DNA of 64,000 nucleotides from an uncultured Pirellulaceae bacterium. GTDB lineage: Bacteria; Planctomycetota; Planctomycetia; Pirellulales; Pirellulaceae. Below the pieces are notes generated by a model. It was not told where the DNA came from. It worked only from the letters and a program-made list of their open reading frames with translations, and did no database searches. The number at the start of each line of letters is the position of its first letter. Within the stretch, counting starts at the first letter, position 1. The translations under genes and the position numbers were made by a program. The DNA lies in the NCBI GenBank assembly GCA_937944405.1, contig CALDYR010000062.1:1-64000 (forward strand). Direction: 5' to 3'. Shown one piece after another: positions 8,835 through 19,501 of this stretch.

Positions 8835-11800
8835 ATGAATAAACCGTTTCCCAAAAATCAGCAGCGTGCTCAACAGTCCAGTCGATTAGGTTTGCTGGAT
8901 GTCGACGGTGTCCAAGATTCGTTGGAATTCAACGAAGCGATTGATCGCGATTTTGGAACGGCCACCGATAACTTTGACGGCGACTCGGTTTCACGTCGGC
9001 GCTGGTTGCAGATCATGGGTGCTTCACTGGCTTTGGGCAACATGGCCGGATGCCGCTACGAAGAGGAAAAGATAGCGCCCTTTGCGTTCCGGCCGGTGGA
9101 CCGAATTCCTGGCGTCCCCCAGAAATATGCGTCGATGATCGAACTCAGCGGTGTCGCGCAACCGATCGTCGCGACTAGCTACGATGGCCGACCGATCAAG
9201 CTCGACGGGAACAAAAAACACCCGTTGTCCAACGGTGCGTCGTCCAGTTTCACCCAAGCCCGCATCTTAGAGTTCTATGATCCGGACCGTTTGCGGACCG
9301 GTTCAGTGCTCAAGCAGCGGAAAAACTCACGGCTAACGTATTGGGAAGACGCCTCGTTTGACGACATTTTCGAACCGCTGAAATCCAGTTTAACCAATCT
9401 GTCCAAAGTTGCGATTTTAGCCGAACCAAGCCAATCGCCCTCTTTGCTGAGGATGAAGAAGGCGGTGACAGACAAAGGCGGCAAGTGGTTCGATTTCGCC
9501 GGGGTTAACGACGACAATGTTCGCGCCGGTGGCAAAGCAGCGTTTGGCAAAGCGGTGCGCGTCAACCACCATTTTGACAATGCCAAAGTCATCATTTCCT
9601 TAGACGCCGATTTTCTCGGAGTCGACGCCAACGCCGTCGGTAATGCCGTTTCGTTCGCCAAAACACGCGATGCCGATGCTGCCGCCCAAGGTAAAGACGG
9701 TGCCTTCATGAGTCGGTTGTACGTCATTGAAAGCCAACACACCGTCACCGGTGCGGCTGCCGACCATCGCATCTCGGTACAGTCCAGCAAAGTGCCGGGA
9801 ATGATTATGGAATTGGTCGCGACGCTTGAAACCAGAAAAAAGGGCGATGCGGTCGAACGGGATTTACCCTATCGCGAACGCCTGCTGACCGCGATGGCCC
9901 AAGACCTCATCGACAACGCGGCTGAGAGTTTGATCGTTGTCGGCCCTTGCCAACCCCCTGAAATTCACGCCGCCGCTCATGCACTGAATCAACGATTGGG
10001 CAACGTTGGCAACACCGTGACCTACAGCGAATTGCCGGACGGCGATCGGGAAAGTTGTCTTGATTCTATCAAAGCCTTTACCGACGCAGCGACCAACGGC
10101 GAAATCGGAACACTGATCGTATTGGGCGGAAATCCTGTTTATTCTGGCCCTCAGGATCTCAATATCGCTGACGCCATCGGCGCGGTGAAGCACCGGGTCC
10201 ACGCTACTTGTTTCAAAAACGAAACCACACTGGCCTGTGGAACCGCCGTCGACATGGCCCATGCACTTGAGACTTGGAAAGACGGGCTGGCTGCAGATGG
10301 TTCGATCTGCATTGGGCAACCCCTGATCAATCCGCTTTTCGGCAGCAAGTCAAATCTTGAAATGTTGTCGATCCTGATCGGAGCACCTGCCGACAGCCAG
10401 ACCATCGTTAAAGAAACCGCCGGCCTATCGAACAACGATTGGAAGCAATCCGTTCACGATGGTTTCATCAAGGACAGCGGCGGGAAATCAATCTCCGTTC
10501 GGGCCGGTGAAATGCCGTCCTTTGATGCCGACGACACTTGGAAGACGCCTTGGGATGGGGAAACCATCGAATTCGTCTTTACTCCCTCGCCCTCGATGTA
10601 CGACGGCCAGTTCGCGAATAACGCTTGGATGCAAGAACTGCCGGACTTCACCACGAAGATCACGTGGGACAACGCGGCTTTGGTCAGCCCAAAAACGGCC
10701 AAAGCTCTTGGATTGAATCAACACACCAAAGCGACGTTCGAACTTGACGGTGAAGTCACATTGCCGGTCCACATTCAGCCCGGTCAAGCCGATGGTTCAA
10801 TCGGTTTGGCAATTGGCTACGGACGCACCATGGCCGGCCGTGTCGGCGGTGACAAGGAGTTTGCTGTCAAACCCGTCGGGGCCGATGTCGGAGTGCTGCG
10901 GTCGAGCGTAAACTGGCTGATGGCTGCTGGTCTCTCACCATCGAACGTGACGCCAACAGGAACGGTTTATAAGTTGGCCATCGTCCAAGAACCTTGGGAT
11001 ATCGACGCCGTTGGACGCGACGAAATTCAGGCGCGCATGTTTCGCAACAAAGACAAATCCGAAACCGATCGCAGTTCTTTGATTCGCGAAGGCAGCTTTA
11101 CCAGTTTCAACCAGTTCGCTGAAAAACACAAACACGCCTTCGACCTCGACACACACACGGAAGGACATGGTGATCACGCCAGCGATTCCACCAATCGCAA
11201 ATCCAGCGCGCTTCCCATCATCACCAACGTCAGCTTCAATCCCAACGGGACGCGGCCCGATAACGCGGGCACTGAAGATAGCCATGATGACCACGGTCAC
11301 GAAAATGGCGGACACGACCATCACGGCAAAACGGACCATCACGGCAACGACGGGCACTCGGGAGATGAAGGTTACGTCGAAGGTTCGCAACGTGATTCCG
11401 CCGACCGCGAACACCGTGCCGCATGGCCCGAAGCGTTTCACATGCACCACTCTTTGTTCGATCTGACCAAAGGCACGCGTGAAATCTATAAGGAAACCGA
11501 TCCGACACACACCAACGTGTGGGGCAAAGCGATCGACCTCAACAAGTGCATCGGCTGTAACTCGTGCGTGGTCGCGTGCCAGTCGGAAAACAATGTGCCA
11601 GTCGTTGGCCGCGATGACGTGCGGCGCGGACGTGAGATGCATTGGATCCGCATCGACCGTTACTTTGGCAATAACCTTTACAATGAACAGGCTGCTGAAG
11701 AAGACGATAAACAAATCGTCCATCAACCGGTCGCCTGTCATCATTGCGAAAACGCGCCTTGCGAAACGGTCTGTCCAGTCGCGGCAACCGTTCACAGCAA

Positions 11801-12347
11801 CGAAGGTCTCAACGACATGGTCTACAACCGCTGTATCGGGACACGCTATTGCGGCAACAACTGCCCCTACAAAGTCCGGCGATTCAACTTCTTTAACTAC
11901 TCCGATGCGAAGACGTTTTTGAAGTATCCCGGAGCCGATAAACTGCCGGCCGGTGATCGTAATTTGCAGAACCTGATGATGAACCCAGAAGTCTCCATCC
12001 GCAGCCGCGGCGTCATGGAAAAATGTACTTACTGTGTGCAGCGCATTCAAACCGCAAAAATTAACGCCAAAGCTCAACATCGCGAAATCGGCGACAACGA
12101 GGTCACCACGGCCTGCCAAGACGCGTGCCCAACATCAGCGATCACCTTCGGCGACCTCAACCGTGTCCGAAGCGACGTGCACGCCGCCCACCACAATCCA
12201 CGTCGATACTCGATGTTGGACGAATTGAACAACCGCCCTCGCACCGTCTACTTAGCCCGGGTTCGAAATGTACATCCGGCGTTAATTGATTTTGATGATC
12301 GCGATTCGGTTCACGCTCCTTACGGCAGCGAAACCGCAGCGCACTGA
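8835..12347 (+). CDS. actB: Alternative complex III molybdopterin-like/iron-sulfur subunit ActB
   Basis: Large peripheral subunit of ACIII, a fusion of a molybdopterin-oxidoreductase-like domain (normally without cofactor) and an Fe-S protein. The ATG at 8835 gives 1170 residues; an upstream frame adds 40 residues of low quality. SRRRWLQI at 53-60 is the late twin-arginine motif typical of ActB. The molybdopterin-like part spans roughly 100-780. The ferredoxin part has Cys clusters near 905 ([11 protein letters not shown]), 969 ([13 protein letters not shown]), 1000 ([11 protein letters not shown]), 1064 (CTYC) and 1094 (CQDAC), enough for [4Fe-4S]/[3Fe-4S] centres. Between the two parts is an Asp/His/Gly-rich linker (nt 11269-11360, about residues 811-842), unusual for the family and possibly metal-binding. 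Confidence 0.93.
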   Translation: MNKPFPKNQQRAQQSSRLGLLDVDGVQDSLEFNEAIDRDFGTATDNFDGDSVSRRRWLQIMGASLALGNMAGCRYEEEKIAPFAFRPVDRIPGVPQKYASMIELSGVAQPIVATSYDGRPIKLDGNKKHPLSNGASSSFTQARILEFYDPDRLRTGSVLKQRKNSRLTYWEDASFDDIFEPLKSSLTNLSKVAILAEPSQSPSLLRMKKAVTDKGGKWFDFAGVNDDNVRAGGKAAFGKAVRVNHHFDNAKVIISLDADFLGVDANAVGNAVSFAKTRDADAAAQGKDGAFMSRLYVIESQHTVTGAAADHRISVQSSKVPGMIMELVATLETRKKGDAVERDLPYRERLLTAMAQDLIDNAAESLIVVGPCQPPEIHAAAHALNQRLGNVGNTVTYSELPDGDRESCLDSIKAFTDAATNGEIGTLIVLGGNPVYSGPQDLNIADAIGAVKHRVHATCFKNETTLACGTAVDMAHALETWKDGLAADGSICIGQPLINPLFGSKSNLEMLSILIGAPADSQTIVKETAGLSNNDWKQSVHDGFIKDSGGKSISVRAGEMPSFDADDTWKTPWDGETIEFVFTPSPSMYDGQFANNAWMQELPDFTTKITWDNAALVSPKTAKALGLNQHTKATFELDGEVTLPVHIQPGQADGSIGLAIGYGRTMAGRVGGDKEFAVKPVGADVGVLRSSVNWLMAAGLSPSNVTPTGTVYKLAIVQEPWDIDAVGRDEIQARMFRNKDKSETDRSSLIREGSFTSFNQFAEKHKHAFDLDTHTEGHGDHASDSTNRKSSALPIITNVSFNPNGTRPDNAGTEDSHDDHGHENGGHDHHGKTDHHGNDGHSGDEGYVEGSQRDSADREHRAAWPEAFHMHHSLFDLTKGTREIYKETDPTHTNVWGKAIDLNKCIGCNSCVVACQSENNVPVVGRDDVRRGREMHWIRIDRYFGNNLYNEQAAEEDDKQIVHQPVACHHCENAPCETVCPVAATVHSNEGLNDMVYNRCIGTRYCGNNCPYKVRRFNFFNYSDAKTFLKYPGADKLPAGDRNLQNLMMNPEVSIRSRGVMEKCTYCVQRIQTAKINAKAQHREIGDNEVTTACQDACPTSAITFGDLNRVRSDVHAAHHNPRRYSMLDELNNRPRTVYLARVRNVHPALIDFDDRDSVHAPYGSETAAH

Positions 12348-12424
12348 GGCGCGACACCCAGCCACTCTTGAGACACCACGCAGCAGACCAAAACACTTTT
12401 AGAGACAAACTTACGGAACTAACC

Positions 12425-13813
12425 ATGACGACTGTTGATCCCCAATCATTGGACAACACGTACGACGACGCCGCGCACCGCACGCCCCTAGTACTGGGCG
12501 GGCTGGACTATGAAGGCGTGACTGACACCGCGTGCGGATTTTGGGAGGCCAATTCGGCTCCGAAAGTTTGGTGGATCTTGCTGGGGCTGGCGATCAGCCT
12601 GCTGATGCTGTTGGGGGGCTTGATCCAGCACCTGCTGTTCTCAGGGGTCGGTGTCTGGGGCAACAATAATCCCGCCTACTGGGGTTGGCCGATTGTGAAC
12701 TTTGTCTTTTGGGTCGGTATCGGTCACGCCGGAACGCTGATTTCCGCGATTCTATTTCTGTTCCGCCAGAACTGGAGAACCAGCATCAACCGTGCCGCCG
12801 AAGCAATGACGATTTTCGCGGTGGTTTGTGCAGGAACTTTTCCCGGCATTCATATTGGACGCGTCTGGGTTTTTTACTGGCTGTTTCCGATTCCCACAGA
12901 ACACCTTGCGATGTGGCCTAACTTCCGCAGTCCGCTGTTGTGGGACGTGTTCGCGGTTTCAACTTATGCGACGGTGTCTTTGCTGTTTTGGTACATGGGC
13001 ATGGTGCCAGACATCGCGACCTTCCGCGATCGCAGCAAGTCGAAAATCGGCAAAATCATTTACGGTTTGCTCTCGCTAGGGTGGACCGGTTCGGCCCGGA
13101 ATTGGCACCGTTACGAGATCGCCTATACCCTGTTGGCGGCTCTCGCGACACCGCTGGTTCTTTCAGTACACACGATCGTTAGTTTTGACTTCGCGGTTTC
13201 CCAAGTCCCCGGTTGGCACACGACGATCTTTCCGCCTTACTTTGTTGCTGGCGCGATTTTCAGCGGTTTCGCAATGGTCGTGACCCTGTTGGTTCCTGCC
13301 AGAGAACTTCTGGGATTGAAGGAGTTGATCACGCTGCGGCACCTTGAGAACATGAACAAAATCATCATGGCCACAGGGTTGATGGTAGGAACCGCGTACG
13401 GGATCGAATTTTTCATCGCGTGGTATTCAGGCGTCACGTGGGAAGCATTCGCGTTTTGGAACCGCGCGTTCGGGAACTACTGGTGGGCGTACTGGATTAT
13501 GGTTAGTTGCAATGTCTTGATTCCGCAGTTGTTCTGGTTCAAGTGGTGCCGAACTACGCCTTGGTTCATGGTGATCGTCTGCATCTTTGTCAACATCGGC
13601 ATGTGGTTCGAACGATTTGTGATCACTATTACCTCCCTTTGCCGTGACTTTCTGCCGTCAAGCTGGGCCTACTTCGCGCCGACGTGGGTGGACCTTGGAA
13701 TGTTGGTGGGTAGTTTCGGATTGTTCTTCACGCTGTTTTTGCTGTTCTGCCGGTTCATGCCGGTGATCGCGATGGCCGAGGTGAAGGGCATCATGCCACG
13801 GGACCATCATTAA
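12425..13813 (+). CDS. actC: Alternative complex III NrfD-like membrane subunit ActC
   Basis: Integral quinol-binding subunit of ACIII in the NrfD/PsrC family. The ATG at 12425 (462 residues) is preferred over an upstream in-frame start at 12368 because the family begins with a short polar arm. About ten membrane helices follow, starting at [19 protein letters not shown]. Conserved family features are seen, including [39 protein letters not shown] and [25 protein letters not shown] near the C-terminus is also typical. It follows actB by 77 bases and pairs with ActF, the second NrfD-like subunit. Confidence 0.93.
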   Translation: MTTVDPQSLDNTYDDAAHRTPLVLGGLDYEGVTDTACGFWEANSAPKVWWILLGLAISLLMLLGGLIQHLLFSGVGVWGNNNPAYWGWPIVNFVFWVGIGHAGTLISAILFLFRQNWRTSINRAAEAMTIFAVVCAGTFPGIHIGRVWVFYWLFPIPTEHLAMWPNFRSPLLWDVFAVSTYATVSLLFWYMGMVPDIATFRDRSKSKIGKIIYGLLSLGWTGSARNWHRYEIAYTLLAALATPLVLSVHTIVSFDFAVSQVPGWHTTIFPPYFVAGAIFSGFAMVVTLLVPARELLGLKELITLRHLENMNKIIMATGLMVGTAYGIEFFIAWYSGVTWEAFAFWNRAFGNYWWAYWIMVSCNVLIPQLFWFKWCRTTPWFMVIVCIFVNIGMWFERFVITITSLCRDFLPSSWAYFAPTWVDLGMLVGSFGLFFTLFLLFCRFMPVIAMAEVKGIMPRDHH

Positions 13814-13882
13814 AGTTCCAACGGCAAAAACTGCAGAATCGGAAGATCGAGCTTAGAGAAACTTTTTAAAAAGACGTGAGAC

Positions 13883-15280
13883 ATGGCTGAAAAATCAAGC
13901 AACGAATCGAAAGAGCAAAAACTGGTCGGATTGCTGGCTCAGTTTGACGACCCCGAAACGTTGGTTCATGCCTGCAACGAGGCACGCGAATCGGGATACA
14001 TCAAGATGGACGCGTACTCGCCATTTCCCGTCCATGGAATCGATCCAGCAATCGGAATCAAGCGTTCAATTTTACCGTTGATTGTCCTGTCAATTGCATT
14101 GGGAGCGGTCGTTTTGGGTATGGGCCTACAGCTGTACGCAAACGGTCAAGACACCGCGTGGCCGTTTCCAGGTTACAAATTTTTGATCAGCGGCAAACCG
14201 ATTTTCAGCATCCCAGCAAATATCCCGGTTACCTTTGAAATCATCGTTCTATCGAGTGCCTTCGCGACGTTCTTTGGCATGTGGATTCTCAATAAACTGC
14301 CCCGGCTCTCGAATCCGCTGCACCGCGTATCGCGTTTCAAGCGCGTCACCAATGACAAGTTCTTTTTGTTGCTTGAATCGGCCGATGAGAAGTTCAATCG
14401 ATCCGGTTCGGAAAGTCAATTAAAGGGCTGGGGAGCCGTTTCAATCGATGAAGTAAACCAAGACTTAACCGATAATGAACTACCAAAGTGGTTGACGACG
14501 GTTGGGATTCTGGGGGCAATTTTATTGATGCTGCCACCTGCTGCGATCTTCAGCCAATGGGGGCAGACCAATCGACACCCTCGTTTGCACGTCGTTCCTG
14601 ACATGGACTGGCAACATAAATCGAAAACACAAACCGTCGCGGCGAATCTATCTAATGAACTCGACGGCGTGAGGATGATGTACAACGACCTCCGTTCTGC
14701 CCGACGACCCGTCGACGGAGCGATCGCCTTGGGATCTTTGGATATCGACAGCGAATTAAACTACGGCATCAAATCTGATTTCGCTTACACAATCACCTCC
14801 GGAGGTAATGCGCTTACCGGCGTCGCGGGCAGCCAAGGGGAAAAAAAAGAAGACACCGGCGCCATAACGGTGCCGGCAGAACAAGAGAACATCGAAAAGT
14901 ATGTGACGACTTTCCCAGAAAATTTTGAACTGACCCAAGAAGTGCTTGACCGAGGGCAACAGCGGTTTGAAATTTACTGTGCGGCCTGTCACGGTTACGC
15001 CGGTGCGGGAAATGGATTGGTCAATCAACGTGCGATGGCCTTGGCGGCGACTGGTGGTGCGACTTGGACATCAGCACGATCCCTCCACGACGTTGATGTA
15101 AAAGACGATGCGAAGAATCCCGTCGGTCGAATTTACGACACGATCACTAATGGCCGAAACAACATGGGTCCTTACAAGGCCCAAATCCCTGTAAACGATC
15201 GCTGGGCGATTGTTGCCTACGTAAAAGCGTTGCAGGAAACGGGTATCCAATCGGACACGCCCGTTGTCGAAGACAAATAA
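13883..15280 (+). CDS. actDE: Fused alternative complex III subunits ActD (DUF3341) and ActE (cytochrome c)
   Basis: A 465-residue fusion. Residues about 10-200 match ActD: LVGLLAQFDDPETLVHACNE, then YSPFPVHGIDPAIGI, then two membrane helices (about 60-85 and 110-140) joined by a loop with WPFPGYKFLISGKP. A third helix lies near 200-220. The C-terminal third is a monoheme cytochrome c of ActE type, with CAACHGYAG near residue 366 and NNMGPYKAQI, a likely Met-ligand loop. Many ACIII operons encode ActD and ActE separately; here one frame covers both with no internal stop. The fusion would fix a periplasmic heme c to the membrane next to ActA. It starts 69 bases after actC. Confidence 0.9.
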   Translation: MAEKSSNESKEQKLVGLLAQFDDPETLVHACNEARESGYIKMDAYSPFPVHGIDPAIGIKRSILPLIVLSIALGAVVLGMGLQLYANGQDTAWPFPGYKFLISGKPIFSIPANIPVTFEIIVLSSAFATFFGMWILNKLPRLSNPLHRVSRFKRVTNDKFFLLLESADEKFNRSGSESQLKGWGAVSIDEVNQDLTDNELPKWLTTVGILGAILLMLPPAAIFSQWGQTNRHPRLHVVPDMDWQHKSKTQTVAANLSNELDGVRMMYNDLRSARRPVDGAIALGSLDIDSELNYGIKSDFAYTITSGGNALTGVAGSQGEKKEDTGAITVPAEQENIEKYVTTFPENFELTQEVLDRGQQRFEIYCAACHGYAGAGNGLVNQRAMALAATGGATWTSARSLHDVDVKDDAKNPVGRIYDTITNGRNNMGPYKAQIPVNDRWAIVAYVKALQETGIQSDTPVVEDK

Positions 15281-15313
15281 GCAGATACTGAAACATAGAA
15301 GCGTAGAGAAAAA

Positions 15314-15398
15314 GGTAGGATGGGCGTTTCGCCCGTCTTAAAAAATGCTCGGGGCAAAAGTGTCCCAAGCGACGAACCCATCCAGCTACCTCGGTAGC
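15314..15398. repeat. REP-like double hairpin inside the ACIII operon
   Basis: Between actDE and actF. First hairpin: GATGGGCG-TTT-CGCCCGTC at 15319-15337 (one G-T pair). Second: GCTACC-TC-GGTAGC at 15385-15398. The outer arms also pair: GGTAG followed by GATGGG at the left against CCCATCC-A-GCTACC at the right. Paired short imperfect palindromes of this size resemble REP/REPIN elements. A REP-type transposase relic lies 9 kb downstream. It could instead be an attenuator or mRNA-stability element in the operon. Confidence 0.45.
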
Positions 15399-15418
15399 GT
15401 GATCGATACAAAACTGAC

Positions 15419-16711
15419 ATGCACGAAACTCGACCTGCAAAAATTACTTCTCCGATCGTATCGCTGAGTGACGGATACGTTCGCACCATTCCCTCGGCGT
15501 TGATCGTGGCCGCGATAGGACTTGTTCTTTCGTTAATCCTCTCTGGCGGGACCGAAAGATTTTTGTACGTTTATTTGACGAACTTTGCGTTCCTGCTGTC
15601 GATATGTTTGGGCTGTTTGTTCTTCGTAATTATCATGTTTTTAACCCGCGCAGGCTGGAGCGTAACCCTGCGGCGGATCGCCGAATTGTACGCAATGTGT
15701 ACATTGCCGCTGGCGATTTTGTTTTTGCCAATTCTAATTACCGTGCTGTCAGGATCTGACGTGCTGTACCCCTGGGTCAACGGTGGTTGGTCCATCCACA
15801 ATAGCGATGGTGCTTTAGCGCATTTGCCGGCAGATCAGCTGCCACCGCTGGAACAATTGAAGGCAGCGTTTCTAAGCCCTGGTTTCTTCTCCGTAAGATG
15901 GATCGCGTACTTTGCGGTCTGGGGAACGCTGGCAGCGTTCTTTCTCTTCACGTCGCTCCGCCAAGACAAAGAGGGCGGTATTCAACTGACCCACCGCATG
16001 CAAGCGATCGCGGCACCGGCATTGATCGTGTTCGCCGCAACCGTCGTGTTTGCATCCTTCGACTTGGAAATGTCGCTGGAGCCGTTTTGGTTTAGCACCA
16101 TGTTTCCGGTTTACTTTTTCGCCGGTGGCGTGCTGAGCGCGTTGGCGACGATCACTCTGACGGCATTGTGGTTACAACGAACGGGACGAGTTACCGATGA
16201 GATTACCACCGAGCATTACCACGACATGGGCAAACTCATGTTCGGCTTTGTCGTGTTCTGGGGATATATCGCGTTCAGTCAATTTCTATTGATTTGGTAC
16301 GCAAACATCCCCGAAGAAACGTTCTGGTACGACCTACGGATTAACAAAAACGGATGGAAAACGTTGTCTTACGTGTTGCTGATCGGCCACCTGTTCATTC
16401 CATTTTTGGCAATGATGGGACGCACCGTCCGGCGGAACAAAAACATCATGTTCGGCGCCACAATTTACCTATTGGTCATGCACTGGCTGGATCACTTTTG
16501 GTTGGTCATGCCGCATTACAACCACGCACCCGGCGGACACGTTCGTGGTTTAGCGACAACCAGTTTTCTGACCATGATCGGAGATGTTGCCTGTACCGTA
16601 GCGATGGTGGCAGCGTTTATAGCAATTTTCTGCTTGGTGGCTCGCACACGACCCTTGGTTCCGCTCCAAGACCCTCGTTTAGGCGAAGCCCTCAATCATG
16701 AAGTCCACTGA
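15419..16711 (+). CDS. actF: Alternative complex III second NrfD-like membrane subunit ActF
   Basis: A 430-residue integral membrane protein with about ten helices, beginning with ALIVAAIGLVLSLILSGG and FLYVYLTNFAFLLSICLGCLFFVIIMFLTRAGW, as in ActF, the quinol:cytochrome c oxidoreductase quinone-binding subunit 2. The loop FLSPGFFSVRWIAYFAVWG and the segment FDLEMSLEPFWFSTMFPVY are family hallmarks. MHWLDHFWLVMP near the C-terminus also fits. It lies 138 bases after actDE, the gap being filled by the REP-like hairpins. It works with ActC in quinol binding. The ATG at 15419 is the only sensible start. Confidence 0.92.
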   Translation: MHETRPAKITSPIVSLSDGYVRTIPSALIVAAIGLVLSLILSGGTERFLYVYLTNFAFLLSICLGCLFFVIIMFLTRAGWSVTLRRIAELYAMCTLPLAILFLPILITVLSGSDVLYPWVNGGWSIHNSDGALAHLPADQLPPLEQLKAAFLSPGFFSVRWIAYFAVWGTLAAFFLFTSLRQDKEGGIQLTHRMQAIAAPALIVFAATVVFASFDLEMSLEPFWFSTMFPVYFFAGGVLSALATITLTALWLQRTGRVTDEITTEHYHDMGKLMFGFVVFWGYIAFSQFLLIWYANIPEETFWYDLRINKNGWKTLSYVLLIGHLFIPFLAMMGRTVRRNKNIMFGATIYLLVMHWLDHFWLVMPHYNHAPGGHVRGLATTSFLTMIGDVACTVAMVAAFIAIFCLVARTRPLVPLQDPRLGEALNHEVH

Positions 16712-16850
16712 CGGACAGACTATTTTTTTGACTTAATGAGCACCCAGACCAGAGCCAAGATGGCCATTTTGTTACAGCGACCCAAATTTGAAGTCGCCCA
16801 AGTAAGCCGTAAAATAAAAAGACATTCGTAGATAGAAGTTCGAGCAAGCT

Positions 16851-17165
16851 ATGACAACGCATTCTGACGCTATTACCAGCAGCGACGAAAAGCCACAGGA
16901 GGCGCCACGTTATGATGACATCAACGTTCCGGTCGTAATCATGTGGGGTTTCATCAGCGCGATCGTGACGCTGATCACCATCCTTTTCGTTAGCGGTGTT
17001 TACAACGTTTGGAGCCAATCGTGGATAGACGCCCGGCAAGGCCAATACGTGAACAAACCGGCGCGTGAACAAGTGGAACAGCAGAAATCAATTTTAGCCG
17101 GCGGCCAAGGCATAATGCCGATCGCGGAAGCGAAGCAAAAAGTTCTGGAGAAGTTTAAGAAATAA
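16851..17165 (+). CDS. Small single-pass membrane protein in the ACIII operon
   Basis: A 104-residue protein with a polar N-terminus, one membrane helix at about residues 27-50 (VVIMWGFISAIVTLITILFVSG) and a charged, Lys/Glu/Gln-rich tail of about 50 residues. It is 139 bases after actF, and its stop is followed by only one base before the SCO start, so it is very likely part of the operon. I do not recognise a family. It could be an accessory or extra subunit of the ACIII-oxidase assembly; that is an inference from position only. Confidence 0.7.
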   Translation: MTTHSDAITSSDEKPQEAPRYDDINVPVVIMWGFISAIVTLITILFVSGVYNVWSQSWIDARQGQYVNKPAREQVEQQKSILAGGQGIMPIAEAKQKVLEKFKK

Positions 17166-17166
17166 G

Positions 17167-18138
17167 ATGCAAACCCAAACGCCCACAATCTGCCCCATCG
17201 ACATCCGCCGCGCTGCATTTTTTGCAATGCAGGGAGGATGGTTCGTATTGTTTGCCGTTTTTGCAACCACTGGGGCATTGGGGCAAATCGAACAGCAAGT
17301 TGACGCCGCGAAGGATCCGTACGGGGTCAACAAGAAACCAGACGTGAAAGTCGGGACCGGCGTGATTTCCAGAGAAGGGGAATCGATCGACCTGACCACT
17401 CCCTTTCGTGACCACAAAAACAACTTGGCTCGCATTGGTGACTTTTTCAATAACGGCAAACCGGTCGTGCTTTCCTTCAATTACTCCAACTGTCCGAAGC
17501 TGTGCAGCGTGCAACTGGAGAATATGATCGACACGCTAAAACAAATCGACTTTAAAATAGGCTCAGATTTCGAAATGGTATCGGTCACGATCGATCCGAC
17601 CGAAACTCCCGACAGAGCCCAACAAAACATTGACATTTACCTCCGGCGCTACAACCTGTCGGAGGCAAAAGAAGGGTTTCACTTTTTGGTCGGTGAAGAG
17701 AAAAACATCCGCTCATTAGCAAACGAAACCGGGTTTGAGTACAAATACGTCGATTCGCAGAAGCTCTATTCACACCCTCCGGTGTTTATTTTGCTGTCGC
17801 CCCAAGGAAAAATCGTGAGATACATCCACGGTTTGGATTACGACCCCAAAACGATGCGACTGGCACTGATTGAAGCCGCCGAAGGAAAAATTGGTTCTCC
17901 AATTAACATGGCCAGCTACGGTTTAGGCTGTTTTGTCTTTGATGAAACGACGGGGAAGTACACATTCCAAGCGATGGCGGTGATGCGAATCGGTGCTCTG
18001 TTGACCATTACTGGGTTAGGCGTGATGGTGATCCCGTATTGGTTTCTGAGAAAAGGCCAGAGCAACAACCGCCCTAATCAAAACGGGTCAAGCAAAACAT
18101 CGGATGACAACTTGACGCCGAATCGGGCACCCGCCTGA
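17167..18138 (+). CDS. SCO1/SenC-family copper chaperone, membrane-anchored at both ends
   Basis: A 323-residue protein of the SCO1/SenC/PrrC thioredoxin fold, which delivers copper to the CuA site of oxidase subunit II. A signal or anchor helix is at about 15-38. The copper motif CPKLC is near residues 109-113 in a context typical of the family (LSFNYSNCPKLCSVQL). The third ligand is likely the His of YSHPPVF near residue 202. VSVTIDPTETP is the usual central strand. A C-terminal helix (about 275-297) is characteristic of the SCO proteins found in ACIII operons. It lies between actF and the oxidase genes, where it would be needed for CuA assembly. Confidence 0.9.
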   Translation: MQTQTPTICPIDIRRAAFFAMQGGWFVLFAVFATTGALGQIEQQVDAAKDPYGVNKKPDVKVGTGVISREGESIDLTTPFRDHKNNLARIGDFFNNGKPVVLSFNYSNCPKLCSVQLENMIDTLKQIDFKIGSDFEMVSVTIDPTETPDRAQQNIDIYLRRYNLSEAKEGFHFLVGEEKNIRSLANETGFEYKYVDSQKLYSHPPVFILLSPQGKIVRYIHGLDYDPKTMRLALIEAAEGKIGSPINMASYGLGCFVFDETTGKYTFQAMAVMRIGALLTITGLGVMVIPYWFLRKGQSNNRPNQNGSSKTSDDNLTPNRAPA

Positions 18139-18212
18139 GAATAACGGTCGACGACTTCGGCAAACCAGATTTTGGTTTACCAATTACTATTATAAAAATA
18201 CGCGTGCGAAAC

Positions 18213-19406
18213 ATGAATTTGCATTTACCACTACTACTACAATCGACCAACGAAGAAATCATCAAGCGCGTCCAAGAATCGACGCTCTCTGGAACGAAGG
18301 TTCCGCAGTCTTCGATCGAGCACCAAGGCGCCAGTTCGTTCACGCAGTTCTGGGATTCGTCCTACTGGTTTCCCGAACAGGCATCAACCTTCGCGCCCAG
18401 TGTCGACTACTTATTCATGTGGATTTTCTGGGTATCGACGATATTTTTCATCGCGATCGTTTTTTCAATGGTCTACTTCTGTGTCAAGTATCGACGTGTC
18501 GGTGGTGAGATTAACCCATTGCCGAGTTCATCCCATAACAACTTGATTGAGATCGCTTGGTCGGTTGGCCCGTCAGTCCTGTTGGTCTACATGTTCTTTG
18601 CCGGCGCTCAGGGTTATTTCGATTCGAAAATCGCCAGTGAAACTTCAGAAGAAATTCAAGTCACCGCCAGTCGTTGGAACTGGGTATTCACTTATCCCAA
18701 CGGTGACAGTTCATCTGAACTTCACTTGGTCAATGGGCGTCCAACAAAATTGATCATGCAGTCCAACGATGTTCTGCACAGCATGTACATTCCGGCGTTC
18801 CGTCAAAAAATGGACATCGTCCCGGGGCGCTATACGTATGCTTACATGGTCCCCAACAAAACTGGGCAGTACCGCCTCTCATGCACTGAATACTGCGGCC
18901 GCGAACACTCGAAAATGCGTACCCTCGCCGAAGTTCACGACACTGACGCACACCGGCAGGAAAATACACAGTGGATCGAAGAAGAGTATTACCCATGGAA
19001 AAACGGCGAACGCATCTACAAAATCAACTGTTCTGGATGCCACAAGATCAATGGAGAAGCTGCAACCGGACCGGCCTTGAACCTACTTTATTCGATGAAA
19101 GAGCGTCCGCTGATGGACGGCAAAGTGACCGTTGACGAAGACTACGTGTTGGAATCGATTTGGTATCCCGGTAAAAAGATTGTCGAAGGTTACGGTCCTG
19201 TCTCAAAAATGAACAGCTTCAAAGGGAAGCTGACCCAGGATGACGTGAGCCAAGTGATTGCTTACCTGAAGTACCTCAACAATCCCGCCGATGTTGCCGG
19301 CGGCGATGTTGAAAGCGGGTTGAGAGCCGAAGGCGGCGACAAATCCGGAACCGCCGGAACGATCGCTCCGAACGATAAAGACGACGACGGCTCAGACGAG
19401 ACTTAA
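18213..19406 (+). CDS. coxB: Cytochrome c oxidase subunit II with fused cytochrome c (caa3 type)
   Basis: Subunit II accepts electrons at the binuclear CuA centre and passes them to heme a. The ATG at 18213 gives 397 residues; an in-frame GTG at 18204 adds three. Two membrane helices lie near 75-100 and 115-135. The CuA cupredoxin domain has VLHSMYIPAFRQKMDIVPGR and the full ligand set CTEYCGREHSKM near residue 224. A cytochrome c domain with CSGCHKINGEAATGPAL (near 272) follows, making this a caa3-type subunit that can take electrons directly from ACIII. The tail is polar and Asp/Gly-rich. Confidence 0.93.
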   Translation: MNLHLPLLLQSTNEEIIKRVQESTLSGTKVPQSSIEHQGASSFTQFWDSSYWFPEQASTFAPSVDYLFMWIFWVSTIFFIAIVFSMVYFCVKYRRVGGEINPLPSSSHNNLIEIAWSVGPSVLLVYMFFAGAQGYFDSKIASETSEEIQVTASRWNWVFTYPNGDSSSELHLVNGRPTKLIMQSNDVLHSMYIPAFRQKMDIVPGRYTYAYMVPNKTGQYRLSCTEYCGREHSKMRTLAEVHDTDAHRQENTQWIEEEYYPWKNGERIYKINCSGCHKINGEAATGPALNLLYSMKERPLMDGKVTVDEDYVLESIWYPGKKIVEGYGPVSKMNSFKGKLTQDDVSQVIAYLKYLNNPADVAGGDVESGLRAEGGDKSGTAGTIAPNDKDDDGSDET

Positions 19407-19501
19407 TCGTTGCCCTACGGCAGGGTACTTTGCAATCGGGATTAGAAATCAGAGATCAATAGACATTACAACAAGCAAAATTGCTTACGGGGCTTACTAA
19501 T

